From: UMGS172 sp045546555
Lineage (GTDB): Bacteria > Bacillota > Clostridia > Oscillospirales > Acutalibacteraceae
Assembly (NCBI GenBank): GCA_045546555.1
Contig: JAZQCY010000053.1
Span: 1-5,526 of the forward strand
DNA length: 5,526 nucleotides
Direction of reading: 5' to 3'
Shown here: positions 5,080-5,526 of the stretch, piece after piece
How positions within the stretch are numbered: position 1 is the first letter of the stretch
Layout: every line of letters begins with the position of its first letter
Program-made: the position numbers and the translations under genes
Notes under the pieces: model-generated
What the model was told of the DNA's origin: nothing
The model's input: the letters and a program-made list of their open reading frames with translations, nothing else
Databases searched by the model: none

Positions 5080-5479
5080 ACAGCTTTTCTGCAAGGCTTG
5101 CGGCGATCATTACGCATTCGTCGCAGGATTTCAAAGGCTTTTTAGTCTGGAGCCCTCTGATAACCGAGCAGGTACACGAGCCGCACTCCTTTTCAAATTG
5201 GGAAGTCAGCTCACGGCAGACGGCGTAGGTGTCTTTTTTGGAGGTGTGGTCATTAAGATCGCCGTTGCAGTTTTTAAGCCCCGCAACCATTACGGCGCCC
5301 GAAAGCGCACCGCAGGTGTGCTGACAAGCACCCATTCCTGCACCAAAGCCCTCGGCTAATTTCATTGCGGTAACACGGTCAACGCCAAGCTCCTCCGAGA
5401 AAGGCAAGATCACCGCCTGCGCACAGTTAAAGCCTTTGCGATGAAGCATCAAGGCCTCCATAGTTTTCTTTCCTGCCAT
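5078..5479 (-). CDS. C_GCAxxG_C_C family cysteine-rich putative redox protein
   Basis: The 133-residue protein fits the C_GCAxxG_C_C family (Pfam PF09719, from memory), common in anaerobes and presumed redox-active or metal-binding, with no settled reaction. Visible marks are FNCAQAV (17-23), the Gly-rich GFGAGMGACQHTCGALSGAVM (44-64), and a C-terminal cysteine cluster (C88, C99, C102, C104, C119, C122). There are ten cysteines in all (19, 52, 56, 71 and those six). No signal peptide or membrane segment is seen, so it is cytoplasmic. The start is firm: AAGGAGG lies 6 nt before the ATG. Its promoter is not visible in the remaining 40 bp, so it could be the last gene of an operon entering from the right. 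Its terminator is shared with spoIIID. Confidence 0.9.
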   Translation of the reverse strand: MAGKKTMEALMLHRKGFNCAQAVILPFSEELGVDRVTAMKLAEGFGAGMGACQHTCGALSGAVMVAGLKNCNGDLNDHTSKKDTYAVCRELTSQFEKECGSCTCSVIRGLQTKKPLKSCDECVMIAASLAEKL

Positions 5480-5526
5480 AGTTTGCCTCCTTGTTGTTTA
5501 GATAAGAGGTAGGGAGCGCAGCCCTC

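Noticed and set aside
5501..5526. GC-rich edge sequence GGGAGCGCAGCCC
   Set aside because: Partly self-complementary, but cut by the window edge; too little is visible to call a terminator or repeat.

Overview
This 5.5 kb window looks like chromosome from an endospore-forming, low-to-mid GC Firmicute, most likely a gut-type Clostridia (Oscillospiraceae/Ruminococcaceae-like). This is inferred from a SpoIIID regulator, a YhaM-type exoribonuclease, a C_GCAxxG_C_C redox protein, AAGGAGG-type ribosome binding sites and TTGACA/TATAAT-type promoters. I see no phage, IS, CRISPR, tRNA or rRNA.

Layout, left to right: the 3' end of a yhaM-like 3'-5' exoribonuclease (+); a GtrB/DPM1-like family 2 glycosyltransferase with two C-terminal membrane segments (-); a 591-residue secreted lipoprotein with a duplicated N-terminal domain and a C-terminal GH16 glucanase-type catalytic domain (+); a 374-residue GNAT-like N-acyltransferase of the long, YghO-like type (-); spoIIID, the mother-cell sporulation regulator, behind a sigma-E-like -10 element (+); and a cysteine-rich C_GCAxxG_C_C family protein (-).

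The six genes alternate strand without exception. Each is therefore its own transcription unit as far as the window shows. The three convergent junctions each hold one compact hairpin serving one or both converging genes. The two divergent regions hold the promoters. The glycosyltransferase/GH16 divergent region is the richest regulatory stretch: two textbook sigma-A promoters plus three separate perfect dyads within about 80 bp on the GH16 side.

The genes do not form one obvious pathway. Surface carbohydrate handling (polyprenyl-phosphate glycosyltransferase, secreted GH16), sporulation control (SpoIIID) and general housekeeping lie side by side. I see no convincing new multi-gene system. 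The most interesting points are the architecture of the GH16 lipoprotein and the dense dyad-containing promoter in front of it.
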